A DNA stretch of 64,000 nucleotides, from NCBI GenBank assembly GCA_937924905.1, contig CALDUK010000006.1:62001-126000 (forward strand). Reading direction: 5' to 3'. The notes beneath the pieces were generated by a model, which worked only from the letters and a program-made list of their open reading frames with translations, searched no databases and was not told where the DNA came from. This stretch comes from an uncultured Paracoccaceae bacterium (GTDB lineage Bacteria > Pseudomonadota > Alphaproteobacteria > Rhodobacterales > Rhodobacteraceae). Positions 46,740 through 55,668 of the stretch are shown here, piece by piece. The position numbers were made by a program, and so were the translations under genes. How positions within the stretch are numbered: the stretch's first letter is position 1; every line of letters begins with the position of its first letter.

Positions 46740-47061
46740 ATTCGCCTTGGATTTCCCAGATATGGCAAAGACTTGCCGGTTTGGGTGGGCCAGGGCCGTT
46801 TCCCTTTATCGGTTACGCGAACGAAGTAACGTCAGGTGCAGAGGCTGGTTCCCCCAGCAGGGTTGCCGCCTCTGATTGTCAAAACCGTTACCCTTCCCCT
46901 TCACGGTGGTCTGACCGGAATTTTCCGGTCAGACCTTCGTGCGTTCGGCGTCGAATTGCCCAAAATCTGCGTCCGGCACCTGTTGTTATTGCCTATCAAA
47001 GGGAAAAACCGCTTGGTCGCGGGCGGGGGAAAACCCAAAATAATAAAAGAGGCAAAACGAG
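46740..47061. other. Gap of 322 bases containing a strong hairpin
   Basis: No gene I can support. An ATG at 46736 overlaps the preceding stop and opens a frame that stays open far into the antisense of the porin gene; I judge it spurious. The hairpin at 46908-46935 is the only clear element, and the promoter of the following lipoprotein must lie after it. Confidence 0.55.
46908..46935. terminator. Perfect 13-bp inverted repeat
   Basis: GGTCTGACCGGAA (46908-46920) and TTCCGGTCAGACC (46923-46935) are exact inverted repeats with two bases between, so the RNA could fold from either strand. There is no T-tract. It most likely ends the transcript of the 119-residue gene. Confidence 0.6.
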
Positions 47062-47265
47062 ATGCAGAAGAAACTTTCAATCGTCGCAATATTCGCGGTT
47101 CTGGGATTGGCGGCCTGTAGTCAGGGTACCGATATCGAACGCGCGCTTGTCGGCGGGGCCGCTGGCTGTCTGGCCGGTGACATTGTGCAAGAAGGCGAAT
47201 GTCTTACAGGTGCCATTCTGGGCGCAGGGGCAGGCGCGCTCGCGGACGACCTTAACAACTTCTAA
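47062..47265 (+). CDS. Small glycine-zipper lipoprotein
   Basis: A 67-residue lipoprotein: signal MQKKLSIVAIFAVLGLAAC with lipobox LAAC (Cys19), then ALVGGAAGCLAGDI and LTGAILGAGAGALADD, a glycine-zipper hairpin like those of outer-membrane 17-kDa-antigen lipoproteins. Two further cysteines occur in the mature part. ATG 47062 lies behind GAGGCAAAACGAG. It faces the porin gene across a shared bidirectional terminator. Confidence 0.82.
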   Translation: MQKKLSIVAIFAVLGLAACSQGTDIERALVGGAAGCLAGDIVQEGECLTGAILGAGAGALADDLNNF

Positions 47266-47272
47266 TCGTCAA

Positions 47273-47305
47273 AGGACTGCCGCCACACTGTGTTGCGGCA
47301 GTCCT
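47273..47305. terminator. Bidirectional terminator between the lipoprotein and the porin
   Basis: AGGACTGCCGC (47273-47283) and GCGGCAGTCCT (47295-47305) form a perfect 11-bp stem with an 11-base loop, between two convergent genes. AATTCTTC follows on the plus strand and TTTGACG on the minus strand. Confidence 0.8.
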
Positions 47306-47311
47306 AATTCT

Positions 47312-48430
47312 TCAGAACGAGAACGTCACGGACGCCCCGATGCGGTCGGCTTCGAACGTTGTACCAGCCGACGTGGTGCGTTCGCCGTGGATGTATTCCA
47401 GCCCCAGTGTCAACCGGTCGGTCGGGTTGTAGAACACATTGGCGTGGACCGTTTCCAGTTCGGTGAAATCGATGGTGCCGGTCGAGGTGGCAAGGTCGTA
47501 ATCCTCGCGCCCATAGGCCAGCCCGATATTCCAGCGTTCGCCCAGTTGCTGGCGAATTTCCAACGTATAGCCATCGGCCCCGTTGACGCTGCCGCCGACA
47601 ACAGCGTCACCGCCCCCGATCAGATAGTCGCCGATCCCGTCGCCCGAGACATAAGTGGCCGAGATGACACCGCCGTCCCATGGCTGAACGCTGCCCGACA
47701 GGGTGATGGCGTTCGTGCTGAACGTCGAGCCACCCGACGCCACCTGGCCCGTCAGACCGGCGATGCGGGCCGACCAGTTGTCAGCATTATAGTCGGCAGC
47801 AGCGGTAAAGACCGGGTCGCTGGACGCGCCGTTGCTCTCTTCGACCGAGAACGAATAGTCGAGATTTCCAACCCCCGACGAGTACCGAATTTGCGGCACG
47901 CGGGCAAAGGTGATCCCAACGGGTCCGTTAAAATCGGATGTGCGCGGATAGTGCGAAAGCGGCATGAAATTCGTCCAGAACTGACCGACAAGCCACGTGT
48001 CGCCAATCGTTACATTCGCGTGGCGCAGCCGCAGGTTGGGCGAACCGCTGTCATCGCCGCCGCTGCCGAACAGGTCAAATTCAAGCTGGGTGCCGATGGT
48101 TCCGATGTCGGTTTCAGTAGCGCTGCGGATGCCGAACCGCGACACCCGTACGCTTGTGTCAAACGCGCCGTCGGTTGCGAAGGCCGCTTCGCCGATACGG
48201 CCTGTTCGGGTCAGGTCGCCCTGTTGAAAGTCGTTGTCATAGAATGCTTCGGCCCGCACGAACCCGTAGATCGACACTTCGGTTCCGGTTGTTCCAAACG
48301 TCAGCTGGGGTCTGTTTTCCAACTCGGCCACACGCGTTTCCAGCTCGGCGATACGCGCGTCCTGAGCAAAGGCAGGTTGCACCAACGCTGCAAGCGCTGC
48401 GGTCCCTGCCAGAAGTCTTTGTCTTGTCAT
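47312..48430 (-). CDS. Outer-membrane porin (DcaP-like)
   Basis: A 372-residue porin. Residues 1-22 are a signal peptide (AFA cleavage), followed by a short coiled coil (RIAELETRVAELE) and a beta-barrel beginning SIYGFVRAEAFYDND and ending in the aromatic ASVTFSF. The coiled coil plus barrel layout resembles DcaP-type porins that pass dicarboxylates or similar acids. Its place in the pcc locus suggests uptake of an organic acid (inference). ATG 48430 follows GAGGAAACC. Confidence 0.9.
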   Translation of the reverse strand: MTRQRLLAGTAALAALVQPAFAQDARIAELETRVAELENRPQLTFGTTGTEVSIYGFVRAEAFYDNDFQQGDLTRTGRIGEAAFATDGAFDTSVRVSRFGIRSATETDIGTIGTQLEFDLFGSGGDDSGSPNLRLRHANVTIGDTWLVGQFWTNFMPLSHYPRTSDFNGPVGITFARVPQIRYSSGVGNLDYSFSVEESNGASSDPVFTAAADYNADNWSARIAGLTGQVASGGSTFSTNAITLSGSVQPWDGGVISATYVSGDGIGDYLIGGGDAVVGGSVNGADGYTLEIRQQLGERWNIGLAYGREDYDLATSTGTIDFTELETVHANVFYNPTDRLTLGLEYIHGERTTSAGTTFEADRIGASVTFSF

Positions 48431-48591
48431 GGTTTCCTCCGTCGCTTGCCGATGAATTTCGGCAATTCACGCTGGGTCAGGCTGGCACGCGTTCAACCTC
48501 ACTGGCGAAACACAATGCCCGGAGAATTGTTGAACGCCTGCGCACCGAACGGTGAGGCGACTGTGAGGTTTCCCCGAAACGGAGAGGAAAA

Positions 48592-50592
48592 ATGTTTAAG
48601 AAAATCCTGATCGCCAACCGGGGCGAGATTGCGTGTCGTGTCATCAAAACGGCGCGCAAGATGGGCATCCAAACAGTGGCTATTTATTCCGACGCGGATG
48701 AAAGCGCGCTTCATGTGAAGATGGCTGATGAGGCAGTTCATATTGGGCCACCGCCCGCAAACCAGTCTTATATCGTGATCGAAAAGGTGATGCAGGCGAT
48801 CAAAGACACTGGCGCCGAGGCGGTTCATCCGGGCTATGGGTTTTTGTCGGAAAACCCCAAGTTTGCCGAAGCTTTGGACGCGGCCGGTGTTGCCTTTATC
48901 GGCCCACCCAAAGGCGCAATCGAGGCGATGGGCGACAAGATCACATCGAAGAAAATCGCGCAGGATGCGGCGGTTTCGACCGTTCCAGGCTATATGGGCC
49001 TGATCGAAGACGCGGACGAGGCCGTCAAAATCTCGAACCAGATTGGCTATCCGGTGATGATCAAAGCCTCAGCCGGGGGCGGCGGCAAGGGTATGCGGAT
49101 TGCATGGAACGACGACGAGGCCCGTGAAGGGTTTCAATCGTCGAAAAACGAAGCTGCCAATTCGTTTGGAGATGACCGCATATTCATCGAGAAATTTGTG
49201 ACGCAACCCCGTCATATCGAAATTCAAGTGCTGTGCGATAGCCATGGCAATGGTGTTTACCTGAACGAACGCGAATGTTCGATCCAACGTCGGAACCAAA
49301 AGGTGATCGAAGAAGCGCCGTCTCCGTTTCTGGACGAGGCAACGCGAAAAGCGATGGGGGAACAATCACTTGCCCTGGCCCAGGCTGTTGGATACGCCAG
49401 TGCGGGCACTGTCGAATTTATCGTCGACGGCGATAAGAACTTCTATTTTCTAGAGATGAACACCCGCCTTCAGGTGGAACATCCCGTGACCGAATTGATC
49501 ACTGGTATTGATCTGGTCGAACAAATGATCCGGGTGGCGCATGGCGAAAAGCTGACACTGACGCAGGATGATATCAGCATCAACGGCTGGGCGATGGAAT
49601 CGCGGCTTTATGCAGAAGACCCCTATCGCGGGTTTTTGCCGTCGATTGGCCGTCTGACGCGCTATCGCCCGCCTGCTGAATTGGCCGAAGACACCCGCGC
49701 TGTTCGTAATGATACCGGTGTTTTCGAAGGCGGCGAAATCAGCATGTATTACGATCCGATGATCGCCAAGCTTTGCACCTGGGCGCCGACGCGCGCGGCT
49801 GCGATTGAAGAAATGCGCGTTGCGCTGGACCGGTTTGAGGTCGAAGGGATCGGGCATAACATTCCCTTTTTGTCTGCGGTTTACGATCATCCGAAGTTCA
49901 TCTCGGGCGACATGACAACGGCGTTCATCGAAGAAGAATACCCGGACGGTTTTGCCGGTATCACACCGGATGAGACAACCAGCCGACGGATCGCTGCAGC
50001 GGTCGCAGCGATGCACCGTGTTGCCGAGATACGGCGGTCGCGCATTTCGGGCCGGCTTGGCAATCACACCCGGAAGGTAGGCGAAGACTGGATTGTAGGC
50101 GTGGGCGACCATCGTTTTGAAATTGGTATTGCGGCCGATGCGGACGGCGCAACCGTTCAATTCGCCGATGGTGCAGCGATGCGTGTGGCCAGCGAATGGG
50201 TGCCGGGTCAGACACTGGCCGAGTTGGACATAGACGATGCGCCATTGGTTTTGAAAGTGTCGCCTGCCAGCAATGGGTATCATGTCCGCCATCGTGGGGC
50301 TGAGTTGTCCGTATCGGTCTTAACGCCACGCGCCGCCGAGCTTGCCGCTTTGATGCCGGTCAAAGTGCCGCCGGACACCTCGAAAATGCTGCTGTGTCCT
50401 ATGCCGGGGCTTATCGTGAAGCTGAATGTCGAAGAAGGGGACGAGGTACAGGACGGCCAAGCGCTTTGCACGGTTGAGGCGATGAAGATGGAAAATATCC
50501 TGAGGGCCGAAAAGAAATGTGTGGTCAAGTCGATCAAGGTTGCGGCAGGCGACAGTCTGGCCGTCGATGAGGTGATCATGGAGTTCGAATAG
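48592..50592 (+). CDS. pccA: Propionyl-CoA carboxylase, alpha (biotin carboxylase) subunit
   Basis: A 666-residue biotin-dependent enzyme. Order: biotin carboxylase (KILIANRGEIACRVI; ATP loop KASAGGGGKGMR; EMNTRLQVEHPVTE), BT linker domain, and C-terminal biotin carrier with EAMKMEN, whose lysine carries biotin. It carboxylates biotin with bicarbonate and ATP and forms the PccA6B6 complex with PccB. ATG 48592 follows GGAGAGGA. The gene lies 2.8 kb from pccB, with lipoproteins and the porin between. Confidence 0.97.
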   Translation: MFKKILIANRGEIACRVIKTARKMGIQTVAIYSDADESALHVKMADEAVHIGPPPANQSYIVIEKVMQAIKDTGAEAVHPGYGFLSENPKFAEALDAAGVAFIGPPKGAIEAMGDKITSKKIAQDAAVSTVPGYMGLIEDADEAVKISNQIGYPVMIKASAGGGGKGMRIAWNDDEAREGFQSSKNEAANSFGDDRIFIEKFVTQPRHIEIQVLCDSHGNGVYLNERECSIQRRNQKVIEEAPSPFLDEATRKAMGEQSLALAQAVGYASAGTVEFIVDGDKNFYFLEMNTRLQVEHPVTELITGIDLVEQMIRVAHGEKLTLTQDDISINGWAMESRLYAEDPYRGFLPSIGRLTRYRPPAELAEDTRAVRNDTGVFEGGEISMYYDPMIAKLCTWAPTRAAAIEEMRVALDRFEVEGIGHNIPFLSAVYDHPKFISGDMTTAFIEEEYPDGFAGITPDETTSRRIAAAVAAMHRVAEIRRSRISGRLGNHTRKVGEDWIVGVGDHRFEIGIAADADGATVQFADGAAMRVASEWVPGQTLAELDIDDAPLVLKVSPASNGYHVRHRGAELSVSVLTPRAAELAALMPVKVPPDTSKMLLCPMPGLIVKLNVEEGDEVQDGQALCTVEAMKMENILRAEKKCVVKSIKVAAGDSLAVDEVIMEFE

Positions 50593-50597
50593 AGCGG

Positions 50598-52151
50598 ATG
50601 TACGCGCCGACCACCGAGAACTTTGAGCAAACCTATGCACGCAGCGCTGTCTTTGGCGCGGTCGTGGCGTTTGCTTTGTTTATGGCTTTTGCCATGGCGA
50701 AGAACGGCTGGGTGTTCGAATACCCGTTGGATGATGTCTATATTCATCTGGCCATGGCCGAACAAATTGCGGCCCGTGGCTATGGTGTGAACGCGGGCGA
50801 GTTTGCTTCGGCGGCGTCGTCCCCGCTTTACCCTGTGCTTTTGATGCCTTTTGCGGGCAGTGAGTTTCAAAGATTTTTGCCACTGGGCTGGAACGTGGCT
50901 GGCCTGATCGTTGCGGCCTGGCTTTTGGGGCAGTTGATTGCCAAGGCGCGCCTTGGACGGGCCGGGGTGGTGTTGGCATTCGTGGCGCCGTTTGCGCTTT
51001 CAATGCAGAACACGGCCTATTCGGGCATGGAAAACATGCTGCACACGGCCGCTAGCCTTGCGATTGTTCTGGGCCTGTGGCGATTTTTTGAGGAGGGGCG
51101 CGTCCCGGTTTTGCTTGGGCTTGGTGTTCTGCTGGCCCCGGCATTTCGGTTGGAAGGTCTGGCCTTGGCATTGTCAGCGGCTGGTGTTGTTCTGATCTCG
51201 GGACAGCCGGTGAAGGGGCTCGCGCTTGGGTTTTTGGCGGTTTTGCCCGCCGCTGTGTTCATGTGTGCCTTGCTTGCACTTGGGCTGGACCCATTGCCAA
51301 ATTCGGTGACGGCGAAGCTGCCTGCGACCGGTTCGCCGGCAGAGGGGGGGCTGGCAAATTTAGGCAACACCCTTCGTTCAAACGTCGCCACGCATGGCGG
51401 ACGTTTGTTGGTTGGGTTGACCATTGTGACGTCACTTATTGCGATGGTCGTGTCGCATCGCGGTGACAAGGGGCGTGCCTTGATCGGTCTGGCGGTCGCC
51501 ACATCGGGTCTGGCACATCTGGTCTTTGCGTCAACCGGGTGGTTGGATCGGTACGAGATTTATCTGATCGCGGCGCTTGTGGGCGCGCTTTGTCTGCTTT
51601 TGGCGAAAGTCGCCACAGGCGTGCGCCGGGTGGTGTTATCTTTGGCTTTGATCGCCGGGGTTTTGACCTATGCCCCGAACATCGACACGAACACAGCGGG
51701 CATGCGGGCCATTCGGCTTCAACACGGTGAGATGGCCCGATTTGCGAAAGACTTTGTCAAAGCCCCCGTTGCGGTCAATGATCTGGGCTATGTGGCCTGG
51801 GACAATTCTGAGTATGTTCTGGACCTGTTTGGTCTAGCATCGGCAGACGCGCTGAGCTTGCGTCTAAACAATGCCCCAGACGGGTGGGCGGACGCTTTGG
51901 CGGATGACCATGGCGTCCGGGTTGCGATGATTTATGACGACTGGGTCGGAACGTCGCTTGGTCCCGATTGGGTCCCGCTGGGGCGATTGGTTTTGCTTAA
52001 CCACGGCGGCGCGTTTCTGGGCGGCGACGTGGTAAGCTTTTACGCCCGAAACGCGGCTGAAGCGGCGGGTTTACAGGCCGACTTGAAAGATTGGGCAGCA
52101 GGGCTGCCCGACGGTGCAGGCTTTGTGTTTGAAGTCGGTGGGACGGGGTGA
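50598..52151 (+). CDS. Polytopic membrane glycosyltransferase-like protein (GT-C fold)
   Basis: A 517-residue protein with about ten helices and a short soluble C-terminal domain. The first loop holds YPLDDVYIHLAMAEQIAARG, in which the DD pair after helix 1 resembles the catalytic aspartates of GT-C polyprenyl-phosphate-sugar transferases (GT39/GT83-like). Donor and acceptor are unknown. ATG 50598 begins five bases after the pccA stop, so it is co-transcribed with pccA, which is odd for an envelope glycosyltransferase. Confidence 0.75.
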   Translation: MYAPTTENFEQTYARSAVFGAVVAFALFMAFAMAKNGWVFEYPLDDVYIHLAMAEQIAARGYGVNAGEFASAASSPLYPVLLMPFAGSEFQRFLPLGWNVAGLIVAAWLLGQLIAKARLGRAGVVLAFVAPFALSMQNTAYSGMENMLHTAASLAIVLGLWRFFEEGRVPVLLGLGVLLAPAFRLEGLALALSAAGVVLISGQPVKGLALGFLAVLPAAVFMCALLALGLDPLPNSVTAKLPATGSPAEGGLANLGNTLRSNVATHGGRLLVGLTIVTSLIAMVVSHRGDKGRALIGLAVATSGLAHLVFASTGWLDRYEIYLIAALVGALCLLLAKVATGVRRVVLSLALIAGVLTYAPNIDTNTAGMRAIRLQHGEMARFAKDFVKAPVAVNDLGYVAWDNSEYVLDLFGLASADALSLRLNNAPDGWADALADDHGVRVAMIYDDWVGTSLGPDWVPLGRLVLLNHGGAFLGGDVVSFYARNAAEAAGLQADLKDWAAGLPDGAGFVFEVGGTG

Positions 52152-52155
52152 TGCG

Positions 52156-52653
52156 CTATTCATCTGCCTCTGAGGCCGCGTCGGCTTTTGCATCGACAAT
52201 TTCTTGTCGGCGAATAGGCATTTTGTCGATTTGCCGCGTCAATTCGCGCACGTCCCAAGGAAAAGGTTTGCGCAGTTTGACACCGCCATCCTTGCCGATC
52301 AGCGTCAGCATAAACCCGCGCGGTCGCAGCTTGGTGCGAAGGGCTGAACGGTCGTCTGGTGCGGTGTCGACAATCAGGACCACGTCGCGTTCTGTCAGTT
52401 CTTCCAGCCGGTCGTTCAGCAAGTCCAGTTGCCGGGTGAAAGCCGGGTCGATTGCGCTGTCAGCGAAGACGATCACCGGGCGCGCCCGCCATTTAAAGGC
52501 GTCTATTTCGACATCTGCCGCGTCAAAGATGGTGGATTTGTCCGCTTCCCAGACCGCAATTGCGTCGGGTTCGGTTGTGTCAGTCGCCCAAACTGGCCCG
52601 ACACTGGTCAGCAAGGCAACAAATCCTGCAATTTTCAACGCTGTGGCGTGCAT
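52156..52653 (-). CDS. DUF4174 domain secreted protein
   Basis: A 165-residue protein with a signal peptide (residues 1-23, VWA cleavage) and a DUF4174 domain: [36 protein letters not shown] and [16 protein letters not shown], a thioredoxin-like fold without catalytic cysteines. ATG 52653 follows GGAGA. The frame is open much further upstream but runs through the mcm gene. It diverges from mcm, sharing a 132-base control region. Confidence 0.88.
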   Translation of the reverse strand: MHATALKIAGFVALLTSVGPVWATDTTEPDAIAVWEADKSTIFDAADVEIDAFKWRARPVIVFADSAIDPAFTRQLDLLNDRLEELTERDVVLIVDTAPDDRSALRTKLRPRGFMLTLIGKDGGVKLRKPFPWDVRELTRQIDKMPIRRQEIVDAKADAASEADE

Positions 52654-52670
52654 GTTTGCGTCTCCGTTCC

Positions 52671-52751
52671 TGGCAAATATATGCCGGTTTGCCAAAATGC
52701 GAAGGGCGGACGACAACTCTTTGAGGAATTTACCAAAATTTCTTTGGCAAA
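52671..52751. promoter_or_regulatory. TTTGCCAAA repeats between the DUF4174 gene and the mutase
   Basis: TTTGCCAAA at 52688-52696 and its reverse complement TTTGGCAAA at 52743-52751 face each other, and TGGCAAA at 52671-52677 forms a second inverted pair with TTTGCCA. These resemble, but are not identical to, the TTTGCAAA half-sites before pccB. Confidence 0.5.
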
Positions 52752-52785
52752 TCCTGCTTCCGCCCAGATCAGAGGAGAGTTTTCG

Positions 52786-54903
52786 ATGAGTGACTGGAAG
52801 ACACTGGCCGAAAAAGAACTGCGCGGACGCGCCTTGGATGATCTTGATTGGGAAACCCTCGAAGGCATCCGCGTCAAGCCGCTTTATACGGCCGAGGACA
52901 CCGCGTCGCTTGACCATATGGGCGACATGCCGGGATTTGCGCCATACACGCGTGGTGTAAAGGCAACGATGTATGCCGGGCGGCCATGGACCATTCGGCA
53001 ATATGCCGGGTTTTCGACGGCGGAAGAATCGAACGCGTTTTATCGCCGCAATCTGGCGGCTGGCCAGCAGGGTGTTTCGGTCGCATTCGATCTGGCGACG
53101 CACCGTGGGTATGACAGCGATCACCCGCGCGTTTTGGGCGATGTCGGCAAAGCAGGCGTCGCGATTGACAGCGTCGAAGATATGAAAATCCTTTTCGACG
53201 GCATTCCTTTGGATCAGGTCAGCGTGTCGATGACGATGAATGGCGCTGTGATCCCGATCCTTGCCAGTTTTATCGTTGCCGGTGAGGAACAGGGGGTGGA
53301 TCAGGCTGCCCTGTCCGGGACCATTCAGAACGACATTCTGAAAGAGTTCATGGTGCGCAACACCTATGTATACCCGCCCGAGCCGTCGATGCGGATCGTG
53401 GCCGACATCATTGAATACACCGCCAGCAATATGCCCAAGTTCAATTCGATTTCGATCAGCGGCTATCATATGCAGGAAGCCGGGGCGACGCTGGTGCAAG
53501 AACTGGCTTATACTTTGGCAGATGGGCGCGAATATGTGCGCGCCGCGATTGCGCGCGGCATGGATGTGGACGCGTTCGCGGGGCGTTTGTCGTTCTTTTT
53601 TGCGATCGGCATGAACTTTTTCATGGAGGCGGCCAAACTGCGCGCCGCCCGGCTTTTGTGGTCACGCGTGATGAGCGAATTTAGTCCCAAGAGCCCACGG
53701 TCCAGCATGTTGCGCACCCATTGCCAGACCAGCGGTGTGTCTTTGCAAGAGCAGGACCCTTATAACAACGTCATCCGCACCGCTTACGAGGCGATGAGCG
53801 CGGTGCTTGGCGGAACGCAATCCTTGCACACCAATGCGCTGGACGAAGCGATTGCCTTGCCAACCGATTTCAGCGCGCGCATTGCCCGGAACACTCAACT
53901 GATTTTGCAGGAAGAAACCGGCGTCACGAATGTCGTCGATCCTTTGGCGGGGTCTTACTATGTGGAAAGCCTGACGGCGGAACTGGCCGACAAAGCCTGG
54001 GCCCTGATGGAAGAGGCCGAAGAAATGGGCGGTATGACAAAGGCGGTCGCAAGCGGCATGCCGAAGCTTCGGATCGAAGAATCCGCTGCCCGCCGTCAGG
54101 CGATGATTGATCAGGGCGAAGAGGTCATCGTGGGGGTCAACAAATACCGCAAGGAAACTGAAGACCCGATCGACATTCTTGAGGTCGACAATGACGCCGT
54201 CCGGGCTTCGCAAATCGCGCGTCTGAACACCATTCGCAACACGCGGGACGAAGCGGCCTGCACATCGGCGCTGACGGCTTTGGAAAACGCGGCGTCTTCG
54301 GACGGAAACCTGTTGAGCGCGGCGGTCAAAGCCGCACGCGCGCGCGCCACTGTGGGAGAAATCAGCATGGCTATGGAAAAGGTGTTCGGTCGCCATCGCG
54401 CCGAGGTGAAGACGCTCGCCGGTGTGTACGGAGCCGCCTATGAGGGCGACGAAGGCTTCACAGCTATCCAACAGAAAGTCGAAGCTTTTGCCGACGTCGA
54501 AGGGCGGCGCCCGCGCATGCTGGTCGTCAAGATGGGGCAGGACGGGCATGATCGCGGGGCCAAGGTGATTGCAACTGCGTTTGCCGATATCGGTTTTGAT
54601 GTGGATGTCGGGCCTTTGTTCCAAACCCCGGACGAAGCCGCACAGGACGCCATCGATAACGATGTCCATGTGGTTGGAATTTCGTCACAAGCTGCTGGAC
54701 ATAAAACGCTTGCCCCGAAATTGATCAAGGCGCTTGAGGCAGCAGGTGCAGGCGAAATCATCGTGATTTGTGGCGGCGTGATCCCGCAGCAGGACTATGA
54801 TTTTCTGAAATCCGCAGGTGTGAAAGCGATCTTCGGACCCGGCACGAATATTCCCGAAGCGGCGGCAGACATTCTGGAATTGATCCGGTCGTCGCGCGGC
54901 TGA
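52786..54903 (+). CDS. mcm: Methylmalonyl-CoA mutase (single-chain, B12-dependent)
   Basis: A 705-residue enzyme that converts (R)-methylmalonyl-CoA to succinyl-CoA. The catalytic barrel includes [38 protein letters not shown] and the substrate-pocket [13 protein letters not shown]; the C-terminal cobalamin domain carries the cobalt-ligand motif DGHDRG in [17 protein letters not shown] 52786 follows AGAGGAGAG. It completes the propionyl-CoA route started by PccAB; a methylmalonyl-CoA epimerase and the MeaB chaperone are not in the window. Confidence 0.97.
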   Translation: MSDWKTLAEKELRGRALDDLDWETLEGIRVKPLYTAEDTASLDHMGDMPGFAPYTRGVKATMYAGRPWTIRQYAGFSTAEESNAFYRRNLAAGQQGVSVAFDLATHRGYDSDHPRVLGDVGKAGVAIDSVEDMKILFDGIPLDQVSVSMTMNGAVIPILASFIVAGEEQGVDQAALSGTIQNDILKEFMVRNTYVYPPEPSMRIVADIIEYTASNMPKFNSISISGYHMQEAGATLVQELAYTLADGREYVRAAIARGMDVDAFAGRLSFFFAIGMNFFMEAAKLRAARLLWSRVMSEFSPKSPRSSMLRTHCQTSGVSLQEQDPYNNVIRTAYEAMSAVLGGTQSLHTNALDEAIALPTDFSARIARNTQLILQEETGVTNVVDPLAGSYYVESLTAELADKAWALMEEAEEMGGMTKAVASGMPKLRIEESAARRQAMIDQGEEVIVGVNKYRKETEDPIDILEVDNDAVRASQIARLNTIRNTRDEAACTSALTALENAASSDGNLLSAAVKAARARATVGEISMAMEKVFGRHRAEVKTLAGVYGAAYEGDEGFTAIQQKVEAFADVEGRRPRMLVVKMGQDGHDRGAKVIATAFADIGFDVDVGPLFQTPDEAAQDAIDNDVHVVGISSQAAGHKTLAPKLIKALEAAGAGEIIVICGGVIPQQDYDFLKSAGVKAIFGPGTNIPEAAADILELIRSSRG

Positions 54904-54907
54904 GCAG

Positions 54908-55495
54908 CTAAAAGATAAGCACCAGCGACAGCATTAACAGGGCTGCCATTGTCCAGTTGAAAGCGCGCAGCCGCGTCCGGCTGGTCAAAAACCGTCGCAA
55001 TTGAACACCAAGCGCGGTCCAGACAAAGATTGATGGAAAGTTTGTGCAGGCAAATGTGGCGGCGACCAAAAAGATCACCGCAAAAGTCTTGTCGGGGACG
55101 TAAACGCTGACAGCCGAAATCGCCATGAACCACGCTTTTGGGTTAACCCATTGGAAGGCGGCTGCCTGCAAAAAGGTAAAGGGTTTACCTTTCTGGTGGC
55201 CTTCCGCTGGGGGTGCTGCATTGGCAATTTTCCAAGCCAAATAAAGAAGATAGGCGATGCTTGCGACTTGCATGGCAGTGTGAAGGACTGGAAAGCGTTC
55301 GAACAGTTGGCTTAGCCCAAGCCCCACCAAAACCACCATGAACATATGGCCAAGACTGATCCCCAACATATGCGGCAGGGTGCGGCGGAACCCGAAATTC
55401 GCACCCGAAGCCATCAGCATCAGGTTGTTGGGACCGGGCGTGATAGATGTCGCAATTGCGAACCCGATCAGCGCAATGAAAGCTTCGAAAGTCAT
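54908..55495 (-). CDS. LysE/RhtB-family amino-acid exporter
   Basis: A 195-residue inner-membrane protein with five or six helices. The family motif IATSITPGPNNLMLMASGAN is at residues 14-33, followed by GISLGHMFMVVLVGLG and FQWVNPKAWFMAIS. It probably exports an amino acid or a related metabolite. ATG 55495. Convergent with mcm, four bases between stops. Confidence 0.93.
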   Translation of the reverse strand: MTFEAFIALIGFAIATSITPGPNNLMLMASGANFGFRRTLPHMLGISLGHMFMVVLVGLGLSQLFERFPVLHTAMQVASIAYLLYLAWKIANAAPPAEGHQKGKPFTFLQAAAFQWVNPKAWFMAISAVSVYVPDKTFAVIFLVAATFACTNFPSIFVWTALGVQLRRFLTSRTRLRAFNWTMAALLMLSLVLIF

Positions 55496-55668
55496 GCCAC
55501 GACGCTAGGTGAAATTGTGGGAAATGCCACGCTGTTCGTGGGAAAAGCTTGGTCAATCGCCCTGCTTTCTTCCTCTCGGCGCCATATTTTTGTCAAGACT
55601 TTCCGGTGAACAGAGAACAATTCAGAGTGGGGTTCGACATTGTTTCGCGCCACATGAAAAGGCAGCCT

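Noticed and set aside
46736-46900. A gene coupled to the 119-residue gene through an ATGA overlap
   Set aside because: Belongs to the frame that stays open opposite the porin; there is no natural stop near a sensible length and no ribosome-binding site.
46727-48610. A 627-codon open frame on the plus strand from the end of the 119-residue gene to the start of pccA
   Set aside because: It runs through the glycine-zipper lipoprotein in another frame, a perfect bidirectional terminator and the antisense of the porin. The translation is basic and low in hydrophobic order, and the porin is unmistakable on the other strand.
52156-53499. Extension of the DUF4174 frame to 447 codons
   Set aside because: The upstream part is antisense to methylmalonyl-CoA mutase. 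The signal peptide and ribosome-binding site place the real start at 52653.
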